NCBI GenBank assembly: GCA_963702555.1
Contig: CAVPCW010000011.1
Coordinates: 372,001 to 436,000, forward strand
From: CAMFLJ01 sp963702555
Lineage (GTDB): Bacteria > Actinomycetota > Acidimicrobiia > Acidimicrobiales > Acidimicrobilacustridaceae
Reading direction: 5' to 3'
DNA length: 64,000 nucleotides
A program made the translations under genes and the position numbers. Positions 8,645-17,841 of the stretch are shown here, in pieces. Below the pieces are notes generated by a model, which was given only the letters and a program-made list of their open reading frames with translations, had not been told where the DNA came from and ran no database searches. The stretch's first letter is position 1, and each line of letters starts with the position of its first letter.

Positions 8645-10654
8645 ATGGTCGAACTCCTCTGGCTGATCCCTGCCCTGCCGCTGGCCGGCTTCGTGGTGCT
8701 GCTGCTCTTCGGCAAGCGCATCGGCGAGCCCCTCGCCGGCTGGTTCGGCACCGCCATGGTCGGGCTGTCGTTCCTGGTCGCCCTCGTCGTGTTCGCCGGG
8801 CTCTGGAACCAGCCCGAGCACACCTACGAGCTCTCGCTGTTCTCCTGGATCCCGGCGGGCGACTTCTCCGTCGACATCGGGTTCCTGCTCGATCCGCTGT
8901 CGATGACGATGGTCCTGTTCATCACCGGCATCGCCGCGCTGATCCACCTGTACTCCATCGGGTACATGCACGGTGACAGCCGCTTCCCGCGGTTCTTCAC
9001 CTACCTGAACCTCTTCGTCTTCTCCATGCTGATGCTGGTCCTGGGCGACAACCTCGTCCTCACCTTCCTCGGCTGGGAGGGCGTGGGTGCGTGCTCGTAC
9101 TTCCTCATCGCCTTCTGGTTCGAGAAGGACGCCAACGCCAGCGCCGGCAAGAAGGCCTTCATCACCAACCGCGTCGGTGACTGGGGCTTCATGGTGGCGA
9201 TCTTCGTCACCTTCTTCACCTTCGGCTCGGTGAAGTACAGCGAGTTCCTGGGCCTCTCCTCCGGTGTGGCCCAGACCACCGCGACGTTCATCGCGGTGCT
9301 GCTGTTCATCGGTGCGATCGGCAAGTCGGCCCAGATCCCGCTGTTCATCTGGCTCCCCGACGCCATGGCCGGCCCCACGCCCGTGTCGGCGCTCATCCAC
9401 GCCGCCACCATGGTCACCGCCGGTGTGTACCTGCTCGTGCGGGTGAACCCGATCCTGGCCGCCTCGGCGGACTGGCTGCCCTGGCTCATCGCCATCGTCG
9501 GCTGTGCCACGGCGTTCCTCGCCGCCACCATCGCCATCGCGCAGACCGACATCAAGAAGGTGCTGGCGTACTCGACCGTCAGCCAGCTGGGCTACATGTT
9601 CCTGGCCGTCGGCTCCGGCGGCTACAGCGCGGCGATCTTCCACATGATCACCCACGCCTTCTTCAAGGCCTGCCTGTTCCTCGGCGCCGGCTCGGTGATC
9701 CACGGCATGCACGACCAGCAGGACATGCGCTACATGGGCGCCCTGCGCAAGATCATGCCGATCACCGCCATCACGTTCATGATCGGCTGGCTGGCCATCT
9801 CGGGCGTGATCCCCTTCTCGGGCTTCTGGTCGAAGGACGACGTCCTCGCCTACGCCCTGCACAAGAACGTCCTGCTCTACGTCTTCGGCCTCATCGCCGC
9901 TCTGATGACGGCCTTCTACATGACCCGCGAGGTCATCCTCGTCTTCTTCGGCAAGGCCCGCTGGGGCGAGAGCGCCGAGGCCGAGCTGGCGAACCTCAAG
10001 GCCCACGGCGTCGGCGCCGGTGCCACCCAGCTCGCCGCCGGCGGCACCGACGACCCCCACGACGCCGACGGCCCGCTGCTGGTCGACGACATCGAGCACG
10101 CCAAGTCGGTGCACCCGCACGAGTCGGTCTGGATGATGACCGTCCCGCTGCTCGTGCTGGCCTTCTTCGCCGCCATCGCCGGGGTGCTCAACCTGCCCTT
10201 CAACGAGAGCACCGAGTTCCTCAACCGGTGGCTGGAGCCCGTGATCGGGCAGTACCAGGCCCACCTCGAGGAGAGCACCCTCCAGCTCATCGTGGAGCTG
10301 ACCATCTCGACCATCGTGGCCTTCACCGGCATCGGCCTGGCCTACGTCGTGTACGTGAAGCGCCGCTTCCCGGCCAAGAAGATCGAGCTGCCGTTCCTGT
10401 ACCACGGCTGGTACATCGACCACGGCGTCACGGTCTTCATGGGCGGCCCGGGCCGCAAGCTCTTCGACCTGGTCGCGCTGTTCGACCGGGTCGTCATCGA
10501 CGGCGCCGTCAACGGCGTCGGCAAGCTCACCCGTGGAGGCGCCGTCAGGCTGCGCCACGTCCAGAACGGCTATGTGCGCTGGTACGCGCTCATGATCGGC
10601 CTGGGCGCGGTGCTCATCATCGCCTTCGTCCTGACCCAGGTGTCCTTCACATGA
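8645..10654 (+). CDS. nuoL: NADH-quinone oxidoreductase subunit L, cluster 1
   Basis: Distal antiporter-like (ND5) proton-pumping subunit with the long lateral helix; 669 residues, uninterrupted. Conserved parts are LTFLGWEGVGACSYFLI, the helix with SAQIPLFIWLPDAMAGPTPVSALIHAATMV, KKVLAYSTVSQLGYM and HAFFKACLFLGAGSV. A hydrophilic Asp/His-containing insert (near 10010-10125) separates the core from the last helices. GGGGGTAGG lies upstream of ATG 8645. The stop overlaps nuoM (ATGA). Confidence 0.96.
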   Translation: MVELLWLIPALPLAGFVVLLLFGKRIGEPLAGWFGTAMVGLSFLVALVVFAGLWNQPEHTYELSLFSWIPAGDFSVDIGFLLDPLSMTMVLFITGIAALIHLYSIGYMHGDSRFPRFFTYLNLFVFSMLMLVLGDNLVLTFLGWEGVGACSYFLIAFWFEKDANASAGKKAFITNRVGDWGFMVAIFVTFFTFGSVKYSEFLGLSSGVAQTTATFIAVLLFIGAIGKSAQIPLFIWLPDAMAGPTPVSALIHAATMVTAGVYLLVRVNPILAASADWLPWLIAIVGCATAFLAATIAIAQTDIKKVLAYSTVSQLGYMFLAVGSGGYSAAIFHMITHAFFKACLFLGAGSVIHGMHDQQDMRYMGALRKIMPITAITFMIGWLAISGVIPFSGFWSKDDVLAYALHKNVLLYVFGLIAALMTAFYMTREVILVFFGKARWGESAEAELANLKAHGVGAGATQLAAGGTDDPHDADGPLLVDDIEHAKSVHPHESVWMMTVPLLVLAFFAAIAGVLNLPFNESTEFLNRWLEPVIGQYQAHLEESTLQLIVELTISTIVAFTGIGLAYVVYVKRRFPAKKIELPFLYHGWYIDHGVTVFMGGPGRKLFDLVALFDRVVIDGAVNGVGKLTRGGAVRLRHVQNGYVRWYALMIGLGAVLIIAFVLTQVSFT

Positions 10655-12300
10655 CCGCGGCCATCCTCGCCTCCGAAGGCGGCACGTTCGGGTTCCCGAT
10701 CCTGCCCGCCCTCGTGTTCGTCCCGATGTTCGGGGCCCTGCTGATCGCGGTGCTGCCGCGCTCGCGGCCCGAGATCGCCCGCCAGGTCGCCATCGTCACC
10801 GCCCTGATGGCCGGCGTCTTGAGCATCGTGCTGCTGGTGAAGTTCCAGACCGGCGACGACGGCTTCCAGTTCGTGGTCTCCCACACCTGGGTGCCGTCGC
10901 TCGACATCAAGTTCTTCCTGGGCGTCGACGGCGTGTCGCTGTTCCTGGTCGTGCTCACGGGCATCCTGTTCCCGATCGCGTTGTTCGCGGCCAAGCCCGA
11001 GCACGACGAGAAGGGCTACTACGCCTGGCTCACCCTGCTCATGGGCGGGTGCATGGGCGCCTTCTTGTCGCTCGACCTGTTCCTCTTCTTCCTCATGTTC
11101 GAGGTGACGCTGGTCCCGCTGTACTTCCTCATCGGGAAGTGGGGCCACGGTCGTCGGGTGTACGCCGCCACCAAGTTCTTCCTCTACACGATGGCCGGCT
11201 CGGCGTTCATGCTCGTGTCCATCGTCTCGCTGGCGGTCATCGCCAAGGCGGGCGACGGCGGTGCGGTCAGCTTCGACTTCACCAAGATCATCGCCAGCGA
11301 CAACCTGGCCACGAACACCGGTCGGTGGCTGTTCCTCGGCATGGCCATCGCCTTCGCGGTCAAGACTCCGATGTTCCCGTTCCACACCTGGCTGCCCGAC
11401 GCCCACACCGAGGCGCCCACCGCCGGCTCCATCGACCTCGCCGGCATCCTGCTCAAGCTCGGCACCTACGGCTTCCTCCGCTTCGGCCTCGAGCTTTTCC
11501 CCGAGGCGTCGGTGTACTTCGCCCCCTACCTGTTGACCTTCGCGGTCATCGGCATCATCTACGCCGGCGTCGTGGCCGCCATGCAGAAGAACCTGAAGCG
11601 GCTCGTGGCGTACTCGTCGGTGTCCCACATGGGCTTCGCCCTCATGGGCCTGTGGGCCCTCAACACCCAGGGTGTCCAGGGCTCGGTCCTCCAGATGGTG
11701 AACCACGGCATCTCGACCGGTGCCCTGTTCATCCTGCTCGGGTTCCTCTACAGCCGCCGCCACACCTACGAGATCAAGGACCTCAAGGGCATCGCCAAGG
11801 CTGCCCCTGTCTTCGCCGGCATCTTCACCATCGTGATGCTGAGCTCGATCGGCCTCCCCGGCCTGAACGGCTTCGTGTCGGAGTTCCTGACCCTGCTCGG
11901 CACGTTCATCGCCCACCGCTGGTGGGCCGTGGTCGCCGCCGCCGGCGTGATCATCGCCGCCCTCTACCTGCTCTGGGCCTACCAGCGGGTCTTCCAGGGC
12001 GAGCCCGACGAGGAGAACGCCAAGTTCCCCGACCTCAACCTCACCGAGCGCCTGGTCATGGTGCCGCTGCTCGTGCTGATCGTCTTCCTCGGCATCTACC
12101 CGAAGCCGGTCCTCGACCGCATCGAGCCGTCGGTCGACCGCATCCTCAACCGCATGGAGCTCCAGGTCGAGCGCTACGACGAGCCGACCACCCAGAACGG
12201 CTCCGAGCTGGGCCCGATCGAGGTCCACGAGGGCGGCTCCGAGTCGGAGGGTGAGCACGCTGCGAGTGCACAGCCCCCGAGCCAGGAGGTGGCGCCGTGA
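10651..12300 (+). CDS. nuoM: NADH-quinone oxidoreductase subunit M, cluster 1
   Basis: ND4-type antiporter-like proton-pumping subunit, 549 residues, about 14 transmembrane helices. Signatures are FFLMFEVTLVPLYFLIG (the conserved membrane Glu), KTPMFPFHTWLPDAHTEAPT and LKRLVAYSSVSHMGFAL. I chose ATG 10651, which overlaps the nuoL stop in ATGA, although the frame is open further upstream. The last 35 residues are hydrophilic and rich in Glu, Ser and Pro, beyond the usual C terminus. Confidence 0.95.
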   Translation: MTAAILASEGGTFGFPILPALVFVPMFGALLIAVLPRSRPEIARQVAIVTALMAGVLSIVLLVKFQTGDDGFQFVVSHTWVPSLDIKFFLGVDGVSLFLVVLTGILFPIALFAAKPEHDEKGYYAWLTLLMGGCMGAFLSLDLFLFFLMFEVTLVPLYFLIGKWGHGRRVYAATKFFLYTMAGSAFMLVSIVSLAVIAKAGDGGAVSFDFTKIIASDNLATNTGRWLFLGMAIAFAVKTPMFPFHTWLPDAHTEAPTAGSIDLAGILLKLGTYGFLRFGLELFPEASVYFAPYLLTFAVIGIIYAGVVAAMQKNLKRLVAYSSVSHMGFALMGLWALNTQGVQGSVLQMVNHGISTGALFILLGFLYSRRHTYEIKDLKGIAKAAPVFAGIFTIVMLSSIGLPGLNGFVSEFLTLLGTFIAHRWWAVVAAAGVIIAALYLLWAYQRVFQGEPDEENAKFPDLNLTERLVMVPLLVLIVFLGIYPKPVLDRIEPSVDRILNRMELQVERYDEPTTQNGSELGPIEVHEGGSESEGEHAASAQPPSQEVAP

Positions 12301-13967
12301 GCCTCGCACTCCTCGCCCAGGTGACCACCCAGACCCCCACCCCGATCTCGGCGGTACCCGAGCAGATCCAGGTGGCCGGCCCCTCGATCTACTGGCCGGC
12401 GCTGATCCCGCTGATGATCCTGATGGTCGGCGGGCTCCTGCTCCTGACCTTCTCGTCGTTCCTGCGCACGCGGGCGCCGCGTGGCATCTTCGCCGGCGCC
12501 ACCGTGGCCATCGCCGTGGCCGCCGCGCTCAGCGCCCTCCCGGTCTGGGCTCAGGTCCAGGGCTGGAGCTCGCTCCTCTGGTGGGACATCCACCCCGAGG
12601 TCACCGGGCCCTACACCACGATCGGCGGCATGGTCGGTGTCGACGGCTTCACGCTGTTCGTCACCATCGTGATCTGCGTCGCGGTGGCCCTCGCCGCCCT
12701 GCTCACCGACGCCTACCTGCGCCGCGAGGACATGGAGGGCCCCGAGTTCTACGTCCTCATGCTGCTGTCCGCCGCCGGCGGCGTGATCATGGCGATGGGC
12801 AACGACCTCATCGTGATCTTCATCGGCCTCGAGACCCTGTCGATCGCCGTCTACGTGCTCTCGGGTATGCACCTGCGGCGCATCCAGTCGCAGGAGTCGG
12901 GCATCAAGTACTTCGTGCTCGGTGCGTTCTCGTCGGCGTTCTTCCTCTACGGCATCGCCCTCATCTACGGCGCCACCGGCTCGACGAACCTGGTCGACAT
13001 CAAGACCTTCATGAGCCAGGTCGTGCCGACCCAGAACGGGCTGCTGCTCATCGGCCTCGCCCTGCTCGTGGTCGGCCTGGCCTTCAAGGTCTCCGCCGTG
13101 CCGTTCCACGCCTGGAGCCCCGACGTCTACGACGGCGCCCCGACGCCTGCCGTCGCCTGGATGGCCTCGGGCGTGAAGGCCGCCGCCTTCGCGGGCATGG
13201 TCCGCATCTTCGTGCTGACGTTCTCGAACTACGAGGCGACCTGGAAGCCGATCATCTACGGCCTCGCCATCGCCTCGATGATCGTCGGAGCCTCGCTCGC
13301 CATCGTGCAGTCGAACGTCAAGCGCATGCTGGCGTACTCGTCGATCAGCCACGCCGGGTTCATCCTCATGGCCGTGGAGGCGGGCTCCGCTCAGGGCAAC
13401 TCGGCGGTGCTCTTCTACCTGGCGGCCTACGTGTTCATGGTCGCCGGTGCGTTCGGCATCGCCACCCTCGTCGGGCGCAAGGGCGACGGCCACCACTCGC
13501 TCAGCGACTACAAGGGCCTCGCCCGCTCGAACCCCGAGCTGGCGATCGCGTTCACGGTGCTGCTGCTCGCCCAGGCCGGCGTGCCCTTCACCGCCGGCTT
13601 CTTCGCCAAGTTCTACGCGGTCGAGGCCGCCGTCGACGCCAGCAGCTGGCCGCTCGCGATCGTCGCCATGCTCACGGCGGTCGTCTCGGCGTTCCTCTAC
13701 CTGCGCATCATCGTCGCCATGTTCATGAGCGGCGCCGATGACGGCGACGACGGTCCTGTCCCGTCCCGGTCGACGCGGATCCCCATCCCGCTCGGCGCCG
13801 GGATCGCCCTCTCCCTCTGCGTTCTCGTCACCATCGGCGTCGGGCTGTTCCCGAACCTGCTGGTCGACGCGGCCGAGAAGGGCCAGCCCGCCCTCGTGCA
13901 GTACGAGCGCCCGGCCGACGCCACCGCGACGTCGACGGGCACCGCCACCACCGGCACCGGCCAGTAG
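12297..13967 (+). CDS. nuoN: NADH-quinone oxidoreductase subunit N, cluster 1
   Basis: ND2-type antiporter-like subunit adjoining NuoK and NuoJ; 556 residues, about 14 transmembrane helices. Conserved motifs are IFIGLETLSIAVYVLSG, GLAFKVSAVPFHAWSPDVYDGAPTP (split by the membrane lysine) and VKRMLAYSSISHAGFI. Start GTG 12297 overlaps the nuoM stop (GTGA) and is preceded by AGGAGGT, which decides the start. Last gene of cluster 1; the next cluster begins 132 bases on. That gap carries a weak GC hairpin (about 14020-14037) and the putative nuoA promoter. Confidence 0.95.
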   Translation: MSLALLAQVTTQTPTPISAVPEQIQVAGPSIYWPALIPLMILMVGGLLLLTFSSFLRTRAPRGIFAGATVAIAVAAALSALPVWAQVQGWSSLLWWDIHPEVTGPYTTIGGMVGVDGFTLFVTIVICVAVALAALLTDAYLRREDMEGPEFYVLMLLSAAGGVIMAMGNDLIVIFIGLETLSIAVYVLSGMHLRRIQSQESGIKYFVLGAFSSAFFLYGIALIYGATGSTNLVDIKTFMSQVVPTQNGLLLIGLALLVVGLAFKVSAVPFHAWSPDVYDGAPTPAVAWMASGVKAAAFAGMVRIFVLTFSNYEATWKPIIYGLAIASMIVGASLAIVQSNVKRMLAYSSISHAGFILMAVEAGSAQGNSAVLFYLAAYVFMVAGAFGIATLVGRKGDGHHSLSDYKGLARSNPELAIAFTVLLLAQAGVPFTAGFFAKFYAVEAAVDASSWPLAIVAMLTAVVSAFLYLRIIVAMFMSGADDGDDGPVPSRSTRIPIPLGAGIALSLCVLVTIGVGLFPNLLVDAAEKGQPALVQYERPADATATSTGTATTGTGQ

Positions 13968-14060
13968 CCACCGCCGGGCCCTCATCCCCACCCCGACCCC
14001 GTCTCAGACGACGCCGCAGGGCGCGCGCGACCGCGCCGGACGGCCCCCTGACGAGAGGAT

Positions 14061-14090
14061 TTCATGCCGTGTTCGGCCCTTCACTAGGCT
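14061..14090 (+). promoter_or_regulatory. Putative promoter of the second nuo cluster; leaderless start likely
   Basis: TAGGCT at 14085-14090 fits the actinobacterial TAnnnT -10 box, with a weak -35 (TTCATG, 14061-14066) at 18 bases. The nuoA ATG begins only ten bases after the -10 box, and no purine-rich ribosome-binding site lies before it. The transcript would therefore start at or next to the ATG. Read by eye; moderate certainty for the -10, low for the -35. Confidence 0.4.
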
Positions 14091-14099
14091 CCGCCCACG

Positions 14100-14474
14100 A
14101 TGTCTGAGTACTCCGATTTCCTGCGGCAGTACCTGACCGTCGCCATCTTCGCAGTGGTCGGCGTCGGTTTGGGCGCGACCCTCCTGGGCATCGGTCGGAT
14201 CTTCCGTCCGACCCGTCCGCAGGAGCAGAAGTACCTCGTGTACGAGTCCGGCGTCGACCCTGTCGGCACCGGCTGGTCGCAGAGCCAGATCCGCTACTAC
14301 ATCTACGCCCTCCTCTTCGTCATGTTCGACGTCGAGGCGGTCTTCATCTTCCCGTGGGCCACCCGCCTCGAGGAGTACGGCACCTTCGGTCTCATCGAGA
14401 TGCTGATCTTCGTGGGGATCCTCGCCCTCGGTCTCCTGTACGCCTGGCGCAAGAAGGTCCTCCGGTGGGTCTAG
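14100..14474 (+). CDS. nuoA: NADH-quinone oxidoreductase subunit A, cluster 2
   Basis: ND3-type membrane subunit, 124 residues, three transmembrane helices. The loop with the family motif YESGVDPVGTGW and the helix YYIYALLFVMFDVEAVFIFPW are both present. The Cys of the classical E-C-G loop is Ser here (YESG). First gene of the second cluster, which lacks EFG. Its stop lies inside nuoB, which starts at GTG 14465. Confidence 0.95.
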   Translation: MSEYSDFLRQYLTVAIFAVVGVGLGATLLGIGRIFRPTRPQEQKYLVYESGVDPVGTGWSQSQIRYYIYALLFVMFDVEAVFIFPWATRLEEYGTFGLIEMLIFVGILALGLLYAWRKKVLRWV

Positions 14475-14965
14475 TCGAGAGCGGCAAGCTGCCGAAGACG
14501 CTGTCCAAGCTGCTCAACATCTCCCGCAAGTACTCCATCTGGGCGTACCAGTGGGGCCTGGCGTGCTGCGCCATCGAGATGGGCGCGGCGTTCGCGTCGC
14601 CCCGTTACGACGTCATGCGCCTCGGCGTGATCCCCTTCCCGGCGACGCCCCGCCAGGCCGACCTCGTGGTCATCGCCGGCACCGTCACCGACAAGCTCGC
14701 CCCTGCGGTCGTGCGGCTCTACGAGCAGATGCCCGACCCCAAGTACGTGATCTCCATGGGCTCGTGCGCCAACTGCGGCGGCCCCTACTGGGACAGCTAC
14801 TCGGTCACCAAGGGCGTCGATCAGCTGATCCCGGTCGACGTCTACGTCCCGGGCTGCCCGCCTCGGCCGGAGGCCCTCCTCGAGGGCATCCTCCTGCTGC
14901 AGGAGCGCATCGCCCACGAGGACATGGCCGAGCGTTGGAAGGGTGGGCCAATTGTCGTCGGCTGA
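14465..14965 (+). CDS. nuoB: NADH-quinone oxidoreductase subunit B, cluster 2
   Basis: PSST-type subunit holding the terminal 4Fe-4S cluster N2 that reduces quinone; 166 residues. The four ligand cysteines are visible in LACCAIEMG (about residues 33-40), GSCANCGG (about 99) and VPGCPPRPE (about 129). Start GTG 14465 is inside the end of nuoA and gives the common N-terminal length. The frame is open further upstream, but that part overlaps nuoA. The 3' end overlaps nuoC by 23 bases. Confidence 0.95.
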   Translation: MGLVESGKLPKTLSKLLNISRKYSIWAYQWGLACCAIEMGAAFASPRYDVMRLGVIPFPATPRQADLVVIAGTVTDKLAPAVVRLYEQMPDPKYVISMGSCANCGGPYWDSYSVTKGVDQLIPVDVYVPGCPPRPEALLEGILLLQERIAHEDMAERWKGGPIVVG

Positions 14966-15635
14966 CACCACCGAGACGCAGGCTGACGACGAGGTCGTGG
15001 TCGAGGTCGACGAGCGCCGCCAGGCGGTGCTCGACGAGCTGACCTCGCGCCTCGGCGACGCCGTCGTCGGCTCCCACATCCGCCCTGGCAACGACCTCTG
15101 GGTCCGCCTCGATCGCGAGGCCTGGCCCGCCGCGGCGGTCGCCGCCAAGGCGATGGGCTACACGTTCTTCGACTTCCTCTCGGCCATCGACTGGCTGCCC
15201 TCGCCCTTCGGGCGCGACATGGACGCCCAGGAGGACCTGCAGACCTCCGGCGCCCCCGCCAAGGAGCAGGCTCCGATCGTCCAGGGCTACGCCGGCGGCG
15301 AGACCCGCTTCCAGGTCTTCGCCCGGCTCTACAGCATCTCCGCCGGCATGGGCGTCACCTTCAAGGCCGACGTCCCCGACGACGACCTGAGCATCGGCAC
15401 CTGGAGCTCGACCTTCGCCGGCGCCAACTGGCACGAGCGCGAGGCGTTCGAGATGTTCGGCATCTCCTTCGACGGCCACCCGAACCTCATCAAGCTCTAC
15501 CTGCCGTCCGACTTCCAGGGCTTCCCGCTGCGCAAGGACTTCCCGCTGCTCGCCCGCCGGGTCCGCCCGTGGCCGGGCATCGTCGACGTGGAGCCCATGC
15601 CCGGGGCCGACGACGCGGAAGGGGACGGCGAATGA
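14943..15635 (+). CDS. nuoC: NADH-quinone oxidoreductase subunit C, cluster 2
   Basis: 30-kDa peripheral-arm subunit without cofactors, 230 residues. The family signature is WHEREAFEMFGISFDGHPN followed by PSDFQGFPLRKDFPL. A hydrophilic insert of about 30 residues (near 15210-15295) lies between two beta strands of the core. Start GTG 14943 overlaps the nuoB end. The stop overlaps the nuoD ATG (ATGA at 15632). A poorly conserved acidic tail ends the protein. Confidence 0.94.
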   Translation: MGQLSSADTTETQADDEVVVEVDERRQAVLDELTSRLGDAVVGSHIRPGNDLWVRLDREAWPAAAVAAKAMGYTFFDFLSAIDWLPSPFGRDMDAQEDLQTSGAPAKEQAPIVQGYAGGETRFQVFARLYSISAGMGVTFKADVPDDDLSIGTWSSTFAGANWHEREAFEMFGISFDGHPNLIKLYLPSDFQGFPLRKDFPLLARRVRPWPGIVDVEPMPGADDAEGDGE

Positions 15636-16807
15636 CCGCCACCAGCGACCGCGAGCAGCTCGCCGAGATCGCGGCGAAGGCCAACGACAACCGGGTCAAC
15701 CTCGACTTCGAGACCGAGGGCATGACCCTCAACATGGGCCCGCAGCACCCGGCCACCCACGGCACCCTGCGCATCGTGGCCAAGCTCGACGGCGAGCAGG
15801 TCATCTCGGCCGAGCCCATCCCCGGTTACATGCACCGGGGCTACGAGAAGCTCACCGAGGTGCGCACGTACCCGCAGGTCAACGCGCTGGTCAACCGCAT
15901 CGACTGGTTGGGGAGCTTCGCCAACGAGGTCCCGTTCATCCTCGCCGCCGAGACGCTCATGGGCGTCGAGGCCCCGCCCCGGGCGCAGTGGATCCGCACG
16001 ATCCTCTTCGAGCTCTCCCGCATCGCCAACATCTCGCTGTTCCTCGGCGACTACGGCCTGCAGCTCGGCGGCATGACCGCTGCGTTCTACGCCTTCCGCG
16101 ACCGGGAGCACGTCCTCAACCAGATCGAGTCGGCCACCGGTGGGCGCTTCCACCCCAACTTCGACCGCATCGGCGGCCTGAAGGACGACCTGCCCAAGGG
16201 CTGGATCGCCGACACGCACCGGGCGATGGACAAGCTCATCGCCTTCTGCGACGAGATGGACACGCTCCTCGTCGGCAACGAGATCTTCCAGTCCCGCACC
16301 CGGGGCATCGGGGTCATCCCCGCCGACGTCGCCCTGTCCTACGGCCTGTCCGGCGCCAACCTGCGCGCCTCGGGCGTCGACTGGGACCTCCGCCGCGACG
16401 CCTGCCCGCCCGGCCTCGTCTACGACCAGGCCGACTGGAAGGTCTGGACCCACCCCGACGGTGACTGCTTCGGCCGCACCTGGGTGCGCATGCAGGAGAC
16501 CCGCGAGGCCGCCCTCATCGTCAAGCAGCTGCTCGACACCATCCCGAGCGGACCGGTCATGGCCAAGGTGCCCCGCATCATCAAGGTGCCGGAGGGCGAG
16601 GCCTACGTCGAGACCGAGAACCCGCTCGGCGCCATGGGGTACTACATCGTCTCCAAGGGCGACCTCGTGCCGTTCCGGGTCAAGATCCGGTCGGCCTCGT
16701 TCAACAACATCTCGATCGTGCCGTGGGTCGCCCGTGGCGCCTACGTCCCGGACCTGATCTCCATCCTCGGCAGCCTCTACTTCATCCTGGGGGACATCGA
16801 CCGATGA
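15632..16807 (+). CDS. nuoD: NADH-quinone oxidoreductase subunit D, cluster 2
   Basis: 49-kDa-type quinone-site subunit, 391 residues, complete. MGPQHPATHGTLR near the N terminus and GYMHRGYEKL (bases about 15827-15856) are the family marks. The Arg codon of this HRG motif (15836-15838) is the residue next to cluster N2 that is dimethylated in mitochondrial NDUFS2. The protein ends with ISILGSLYFILGDIDR. It is clearly diverged from the NuoD at the left edge, so the two clusters are not a recent duplication. It overlaps nuoC and nuoH by four bases each. Confidence 0.96.
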   Translation: MTATSDREQLAEIAAKANDNRVNLDFETEGMTLNMGPQHPATHGTLRIVAKLDGEQVISAEPIPGYMHRGYEKLTEVRTYPQVNALVNRIDWLGSFANEVPFILAAETLMGVEAPPRAQWIRTILFELSRIANISLFLGDYGLQLGGMTAAFYAFRDREHVLNQIESATGGRFHPNFDRIGGLKDDLPKGWIADTHRAMDKLIAFCDEMDTLLVGNEIFQSRTRGIGVIPADVALSYGLSGANLRASGVDWDLRRDACPPGLVYDQADWKVWTHPDGDCFGRTWVRMQETREAALIVKQLLDTIPSGPVMAKVPRIIKVPEGEAYVETENPLGAMGYYIVSKGDLVPFRVKIRSASFNNISIVPWVARGAYVPDLISILGSLYFILGDIDR

Positions 16808-17841
16808 CCCTTCTGCTCGCTGCGTTCGACCCGCCGTACTGGCTGTCGACGCTGATCAAGGTGCTGGTCGTCAGCGTCGTGGTCCCGACCACGGCCCTGA
16901 TCCTCGGCATGGTCTTCCTCTTCAAGGTCATGAGCTGGATGCAGAGCCGGCTCGGGCCCCAGGACGCAGGCCCCCGAGGCACCCTCCAGCTGCTCGCCGA
17001 CGGTGTGAAGTTCCTCCAGAAGGAGGACATCGCCCCCAACGGCGCCGACATGTTCATCTTCAAGGTCGCGCCGCTCGTCGTGCTCATGTCGACGCTGCTG
17101 CTCTACGTGGCCCTGCCGGCATCGACCCACCTCGTCATCTCCGACCTCGACGTCGGCGTGTTCTACGTCCTGGCGGTGTCGTCGCTGTCGGTCATCGGCG
17201 TGCTCATGGCCGGCTGGGCGTCGGCCAACAAGTACTCCCTCATGGGTGGCCTCCGCGCCGCCGGCCAGCTCATCGCCTACGAGCTCCCCATGGTGCTGGC
17301 CACGCTCGGCGTGGTCATCCAGGCCGGCACGCTCAGCCTCAACGGCATCGTGTTCTCGCAGGCCGACGGCACGATCTTCGGCTGGAGCGGCATCGGGAAC
17401 CCGTTCATCCTCACCCAGTTCGTCGGGTTCGTGATCTTCATCGCCGCCGTCCAGGCCGAGCTCACCCAGCCGCCGTTCGACATGCCCGTCGCCGAGTCCG
17501 AGATCGTGTCGGGCTACCAGGTCGAGTACACCGGCTTCCGGTTCCTGATCTTCTTCCTGGCCGAGTTCGCCACGGCGTTCGTGTTCGCCGGCATCGCCTC
17601 GATCCTGTTCCTCGGGGGCTGGGCGGTCCCGTGGCTCGAGACCGGCAGCGACTGGTACTACGTGCTCGGCCCGGCGGTGCTCTTCGCCAAGGTGATGGTC
17701 GTCTCGTTCATCATCTTCTGGGTCCGCTTCACGTACCCCCGCTTCCGCGAGGATCAGCTCCAGAGCTTCGCCTGGAAGTTCCTCATCCCCCTGGCCCTGG
17801 CGAACATCGTCGTCACCGCAGTGCTGAAGGTGGTGTTCTAG
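16804..17841 (+). CDS. nuoH: NADH-quinone oxidoreductase subunit H, cluster 2
   Basis: ND1-type membrane subunit connecting the two arms, 345 residues with about eight transmembrane helices. The N-terminal loop has MQSRLGPQDAGPRG, corresponding to the R-x-GPN region of other NuoH proteins. The acidic loop is ELTQPPFDMPVAESEIVSG followed by EYTGFRF. Shorter at the C terminus than the first NuoH (402 residues) and without its extra helix. Starts at ATG 16804 inside the nuoD stop (ATGA). nuoI follows immediately after the TAG stop. Confidence 0.95.
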   Translation: MTLLLAAFDPPYWLSTLIKVLVVSVVVPTTALILGMVFLFKVMSWMQSRLGPQDAGPRGTLQLLADGVKFLQKEDIAPNGADMFIFKVAPLVVLMSTLLLYVALPASTHLVISDLDVGVFYVLAVSSLSVIGVLMAGWASANKYSLMGGLRAAGQLIAYELPMVLATLGVVIQAGTLSLNGIVFSQADGTIFGWSGIGNPFILTQFVGFVIFIAAVQAELTQPPFDMPVAESEIVSGYQVEYTGFRFLIFFLAEFATAFVFAGIASILFLGGWAVPWLETGSDWYYVLGPAVLFAKVMVVSFIIFWVRFTYPRFREDQLQSFAWKFLIPLALANIVVTAVLKVVF

